A DNA stretch of 64,000 nucleotides from NCBI RefSeq assembly GCF_000208865.1, contig NC_018397.1:2356001-2420000 (forward strand), written 5' to 3'. The translations under genes and the position numbers were made by a program. This DNA comes from Neospora caninum Liverpool (taxonomy: Eukaryota > Apicomplexa > Conoidasida > Eucoccidiorida > Sarcocystidae). This document shows, one piece after another, positions 60,101 to 64,000 of the stretch; the first letter of the stretch is position 1; every line of letters starts with the position of its first letter. The notes beneath the pieces are model-generated. The model ran no database searches, was not told where the DNA came from, and saw only the letters and a program-made list of their open reading frames with translations.

Positions 60101-61763
60101 GGTGGATAGGTGAAGAGGTAGAGAGATATAGAGAGATATCGATAGATGAAATAGGAAACCTGCTGAGCGTCTATTGCGTTACGTGGACTCGTGTGTCGGT
60201 GTTCCTGCAGTTGCGGAATATTCAGATCCTGAGACCTGCCGCTGTCGACTGCATGCACCGTTTCGCAGGATGTGGGCACGGGCTGGCCGGACTCCTCATG
60301 CTTCAGAGGGGCGCCGGCGCTGTCGTCTTCCAAGATTTAAATCCTGAAGTGCTGACAAGCGTCACAGCGCCGACTGTCGCTCTGAACATGTCCGAAAGCG
60401 ACGCTGCCCTGACGGCGCATGCGCCGCGACACGATCACCAGATGCGAGTATGTCGGCGAGCCGCGAACGCACAGGCTGCCGAGCCGCCGTCGCCTGTTTC
60501 CGCACCCGCGCCGTCGTTGTTTCTGCCAGCAAACTGCCTTCTTCTCCCGGCTTCCTGGGAGGCGTTCCCTGCTCTGTGTTGCTCCTGCGGCTGTTCCTGT
60601 TCGGAGGCAAACGCTGCGTCATCGGCCTCTCCCCCGTTTCCTTCGACCTCGTCGCCGCCTTGCTCCGGTGCCTCCGCGTTCACCGCGTGTCCCTCGTCGT
60701 CAGCTGAGCACGGCCGTCGGGACCGGTCAAGTCCGCACGCGCAGTTTGACTGGATTGTCGCGTCTGAGTGTATCTACAGACCCAAGTTGTTCGGCACGTT
60801 GCGGCAGCTCCTGAAGACGCGCCTGAAACGCTCAGGAAAGGCTCTGGTCGCCGGGAAACGGTAAAGCTTCGACGCCGCTCCTGGAGGCGTCTCGCAAACA
60901 TGCATGCGCGCCTGCAAGTGCGCTTCCATTTGTTTTGGGTGTCTCACGTGGTTTATCGGGCAAGGCTGGTGTGTCCCGTCTCGAAGTGGTTCGTCGCTGC
61001 GGACCCTACTCTTACGTTCGCCACAGCGCGCAAATTCCAGGCTAGAGGCCTCCGGTAACTCGTCTGTCGTGGATCGTTGAATCCTGCCGTCGGGGGGTTG
61101 CGTGAGTCGGCACAGACAGAAACTGGGAAAATGCGCCTGTTGTGGCCGTTCGTTTCACACGTTCCTGCTCTCTTTGCGCGTGGTCCAGAGAGCAACGCAC
61201 AAGAGGACTGGAGCACACAGACGCCCCCACGGATGGCGCAGACGTCAGCTGGGGTTTGTCCTGTCCAGGCTGCTCTGCGGATCGAAAGCCAGCGCCATGG
61301 TTTGGACAGCAGTCTGATCTCGTTTCGTTCCCCTATCGCTTTCGTGTGCTCTCTCCCGTGTGTGTTTGTTGCTTTTGAATCGCTTGTTTGTTGCCTGAAT
61401 CGCTTGCTGTCTGCCTGTGCCGAGGTTGCGGCGTTTCGCAGGTACTATTTTGGTCTGGGCGGCGGCACATTGCCCTTCTTGCACTTTCTACGGAAGGCCG
61501 AGAGCGAGGCGAGAGAGAGGCAGGCGAAGGCGGAGACAAAAGAAAGGGGCCACGTGGCAGAGGACGGGTCGAATGCACCCGAGTGCTCGGCGAGCGACGT
61601 GTGCATGGACGAAAGTACAGAGCAACACGCCGACTCAGCGACTGACGCCGAAGACGAGCTGGAAGTATCCGTAGCACTGGCCATAGAAGACAAGGCCTCC
61701 AACGTTCGCGACATTCTTGTAATAGAGAAGAAAAGGAGAAACGTAACGGCGACACCGTCCTAG
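58888..61763 (+). CDS. METTL18/HPM1-type protein-histidine N-methyltransferase
   Basis: Four exons in phase: 58888-59235, 59531-59648, 60269-60860, 61442-61763, 459 residues. METTL18 and yeast HPM1 use S-adenosylmethionine to methylate a histidine of ribosomal protein uL3. Exon 2 carries GKYEGGFALWECTWDLVKFL and the SAM-binding start HVLDLG, completed across the intron as DLGCGHGLAGLLML. Then FQDLNPEVLTSVTAPTVALN matches the acidic-loop region, FDWIVASECIYRPKLFGTLR matches the family SETIY motif, and exon 4 opens with RYYFGLGGGTLPFLHFL, matching the HYFGVGGG block. Between the two halves lies a Cys/Ser/Pro-rich insert of about 85 residues. The C-terminal tail is acidic. An in-frame ATG at 58924 is an equally good start (METSSSSRD). 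Substrate identity is transferred from the family. Confidence 0.9.
60067..60102. repeat. (TA)n microsatellite in an intron
   Basis: Alternating TA run in intron 2 (59649-60268) of the METTL18-like gene, followed by GATA-type units. Confidence 0.95.
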
Positions 61764-62665
61764 CTGCCCGACAGGCCACCTCGCGGCGCTCCCACATGTC
61801 TGCTGAGCAGTTTGTGCGTTTGGCAGATCCTGTTCCTGGCCGTCGTCTGCGCCGAGGCTGGGCTAGCGAGTCTGCGCGCGGATCTCATTGCTCCTCGTCA
61901 GATGTGCCGTGTTAGAAGTCGATCACCACAAAGTATATATAGAACAAGGACATGCGCGACTCTGCCTCTGATTTGTATCGGGGTCTCGCTGCATCGCTGC
62001 ATGCATCTTACACAGACGCCATCCTTCCGCTCTCGACTCCCTGGCGTTTACCCCCGTGCCGAAACCGGATCTGGACCTGCATGCCGCGTTCAGCGGCAGG
62101 CGCCGTTGTTGGAGCGGCAACGTCGCTGACGTTTTCCCTTTTTTTTTAAAGCGTGAAACCCCTGTGCGAACAAGGCAGCCGCGCGACGCGAGGGAGACAC
62201 GAGACACGTACGCTTTTCGTTTTCTGCAGGCTGGTGTGCTCTAAGTCTAAACGCATCTTGCAACTATCGTTTCTACACGCGGGTGTTTTTTCAGTGGGTG
62301 TATGCGTTCACTATTGCTGCTCAAAACATGACACGCCTGCCGATGAGCGGATGTTGACCGCTCACAGCCAAGATACAGAGAACTACCACGTCGCACCAAT
62401 ACGCCTGACTTCGCGGGCCCCGCGCACGGCACACGCGAGAGACGATACTCAGATGCTAATATTTGCCTCTCGAAAGCATTTCACTTGTCAGGAAGGCGCG
62501 TGCATCTCTGCACAGAAGAGATCCCCCGTTGAGGCGGTCTACAAACAAAAATCTATCTCGGATTCCGAGCCTTAACCGCACAAAGGTTTCCCCACGGGCG
62601 GCCCCGGGCGAGGTCGCCGCTCGGGCGCGCCACCGCGGGAGGCACACGCAAGCCAAACATGGTAC
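61764..62665. other. Convergent spacer, possible terminal exon of the right-edge gene
   Basis: Downstream of the METTL18-like stop. Plus-strand frames are short and unsupported. A minus-strand open block ending at a stop at 62456 (GIRDRFLFVDRLNGG) is protein-like and could be a last exon of the gene entering from the right, but the intron it implies would be only about 46 bp, so I do not call it. Confidence 0.35.
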
Positions 62666-62759
62666 CTGAATGGTCAGCAACCACAACGAACTGAACCTGG
62701 ATCGCTTTCGGCCCTTTTTCTGCTCCTTCCGCATCGCCCCGGTCACACACCACGAGCGC
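62666..62759 (-). CDS. Candidate internal exon of the right-edge minus-strand gene
   Basis: A 94-bp block bounded by a GTGTAG acceptor and a GTACCA donor on the minus strand. It reads ALVVCDRGDAEGAEKGPKAI then QVQFVVVADHSG, a charged stretch followed by a beta-strand-like hydrophobic run. It is open, protein-like and flanked by splice signals, but its phase (0) does not join directly to the exon at 63775, so at least one exon between them is missing. No family recognised. Confidence 0.35.
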
Positions 62760-63774
62760 CTACACCGAGATGCATACCGCCAAACAGATACAAACGGCGG
62801 AGATATAGCCACGCGCGTGCGTGTGTCATTCTTTCTCCGCAAACAGCGGGAATTTGCATCGCCATCCGCAACCTCTAATGAAAATGACATCGCTGGACTG
62901 GACGCACGGGGACTAGCCACAATATAACGGACTCTCAAGACCCAGCGGTGTTCCGGCAAACTACCGCAGCGGGGTTTGTGGCGTTGAACAAACGCGATCG
63001 ACGGGCACACACAGAAGTCCTGTATACGCCGGCGCATCCCGAGTCGTCTACAAACCAAAAATCGTTTCACGTATTCGAACACGTATGATACAGCTAAGCG
63101 TCCACATAGGGACTCTCCCGGACCCGGACAAGTGGCGCATGCGTGAGATCGGCGCCGCCATCACGAGCTCTGGCCCGACACTCAGGCATCGAAAGGATTG
63201 CACTCTGGGAGCGTGAATGCAAAGTCGGTTCGATCGAACTGCCGATGGCTTTCCTTCAGGCGGGCGACGTCGTACGTGCTATGCCCCCTGCCCCGCCTCA
63301 GAACTCCCAGACCGACTCTCTGGAAGCTGCGGTCCTCCTTCTTCGTCATCGCATCTACAAACCAAAAGTGACAGACACGCGACGCCACGCGCAATGACCC
63401 GCCGTGTCGGATCCTCTCCGCGCACCGTCGTTCTCGCCGACCAAAAGCTACTCTAGCCCTCCGGAGACGCGGCGGACAGACGCACGCGGGAACTGGGCAC
63501 TGTTAGGGAGGAATCGCCTTGCTTTTCCTCTGCGCGCCGCGACAGGCGTCGCCACACTCTTCGCGGTTGAAACACGTCGCGCACTGAATGCCACAACTCT
63601 GCAGGCTTCAACAGTTTGCCATCTACATCTCGACCCCCCTCAGCATGTCTACGTGGAAAAACGGGTACGCCATGCGCATTCGCGATGCACAGTCACGTTG
63701 TACCTCTGTCGACGTCGTTCTGCTCCAAGGGCAGGCTCAGCGAAACGCCAGGCAGAAGGGTCGACCAGGCTTAC
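62760..63774. other. Probable intronic region of the right-edge gene
   Basis: No exon can be placed that joins the two minus-strand blocks in phase. Competing plus-strand frames (63143-63397 and 63588-63824) have some protein-like segments but no start or splice support. It contains three degenerate copies of a short CTACAAACCAAAA motif region (see findings). Confidence 0.35.
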
Positions 63775-64000
63775 CTAATTTTGACTTTGCAGGATCGAGA
63801 GAGAGATGCATTTTGGAAATGTAGAACGGTGCGCGGGCGCCGGCTTCGTACCACGACGTGACGTCTGCAAAGATCTGGATCAAATTCTCCTTGTAGAGAA
63901 GGCGGGACATGAACGCGCATGGCGACGCGAGTCCGAGAGTCTTCTTCTGCTGCTCACAGATCGGTCGCATCGTCGCCAGGAAGTTCTGAAGTCCGTCCAA
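63775..64000 (-). CDS. Partial coding exon of a gene running off the right edge
   Basis: Open to the window end and closed on the left by a good donor (TTAG then GTAAGC on the minus strand). It reads DGLQNFLATMRPICEQQKKT, AFMSRLLYKENLIQIFADVT and GARAPFYISKMHLSLDPAKS: compact, no low complexity, mixed alpha/beta in appearance. The start codon is outside the window. I do not recognise the family. The composition and the clean donor make it a real exon with fair confidence. Confidence 0.6.

Overview
The window looks like nuclear DNA of a coccidian apicomplexan of the Toxoplasma/Neospora/Hammondia/Besnoitia type. This is an inference from style, not from a database match. Genes are intron-rich with GTRAG-like donors and pyrimidine-tract-CAG acceptors. 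Proteins carry long Ser/Pro/Ala/Glu-rich low-complexity inserts. TGCATGC palindromes recur, (AT)n and CTAT microsatellites sit in introns and spacers, and there is no operon, Shine-Dalgarno or phage/IS signal. The species cannot be fixed from the sequence.

Layout, left to right. (1) 0.8-13.3 kb, minus strand: one large multi-exon gene of roughly 1,900 codons. Its short helical segments and C-terminal region resemble the organellar RNA-binding RAP/FASTK/heptatricopeptide class; the first intron to 10.7 kb and all junctions from 8.8 to 0.8 kb can be placed in phase. (2) 16.9-18.9 kb, minus: a Ser/Ala/Glu-rich hypothetical protein. (3) 18.9-23.9 kb: a gene-poor stretch with an AT-richer patch. 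(4) 24.0-26.0 kb, plus: an RWD + IMPACT/YigZ-domain protein (translational control through GCN1/GCN2). (5) 28.9-32.5 kb, plus: a large AAA-like protein whose ATPase motifs are nearly all eroded. (6) 34.8-40.7 kb, plus: an RluA/RPUSD-type pseudouridine synthase with a very long N-terminal extension that starts with a signal-peptide-like segment. (7) 43.1-48.5 kb, plus: a TPR protein fused to an MSS51-type C-terminal domain. (8) 49.2-49.9 kb, minus: a small candidate membrane protein. (9) 50.6-54.2 kb, plus: a nine-exon basic protein of 548 residues that I do not recognise. (10) a 100-N assembly gap. (11) 54.9-57.4 kb, minus: the exosome cap subunit RRP40. (12) 58.9-61.8 kb, plus: a METTL18/HPM1-type histidine methyltransferase, head-to-head with RRP40. 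(13) 62.7-64.0 kb, minus: exons of a gene that runs off the right edge.

Several products belong to RNA and translation biology: exosome RRP40, a pseudouridine synthase, a ribosomal-protein histidine methyltransferase, IMPACT, and a putative RAP-type organellar RNA binder. Eukaryotic gene order is not operonic, so I do not claim they act together. No defence system, mobile element, rRNA, tRNA or CRISPR array was found. Exon coordinates were derived by hand from frame, splice consensus and phase, so end points can be off where the text says so.
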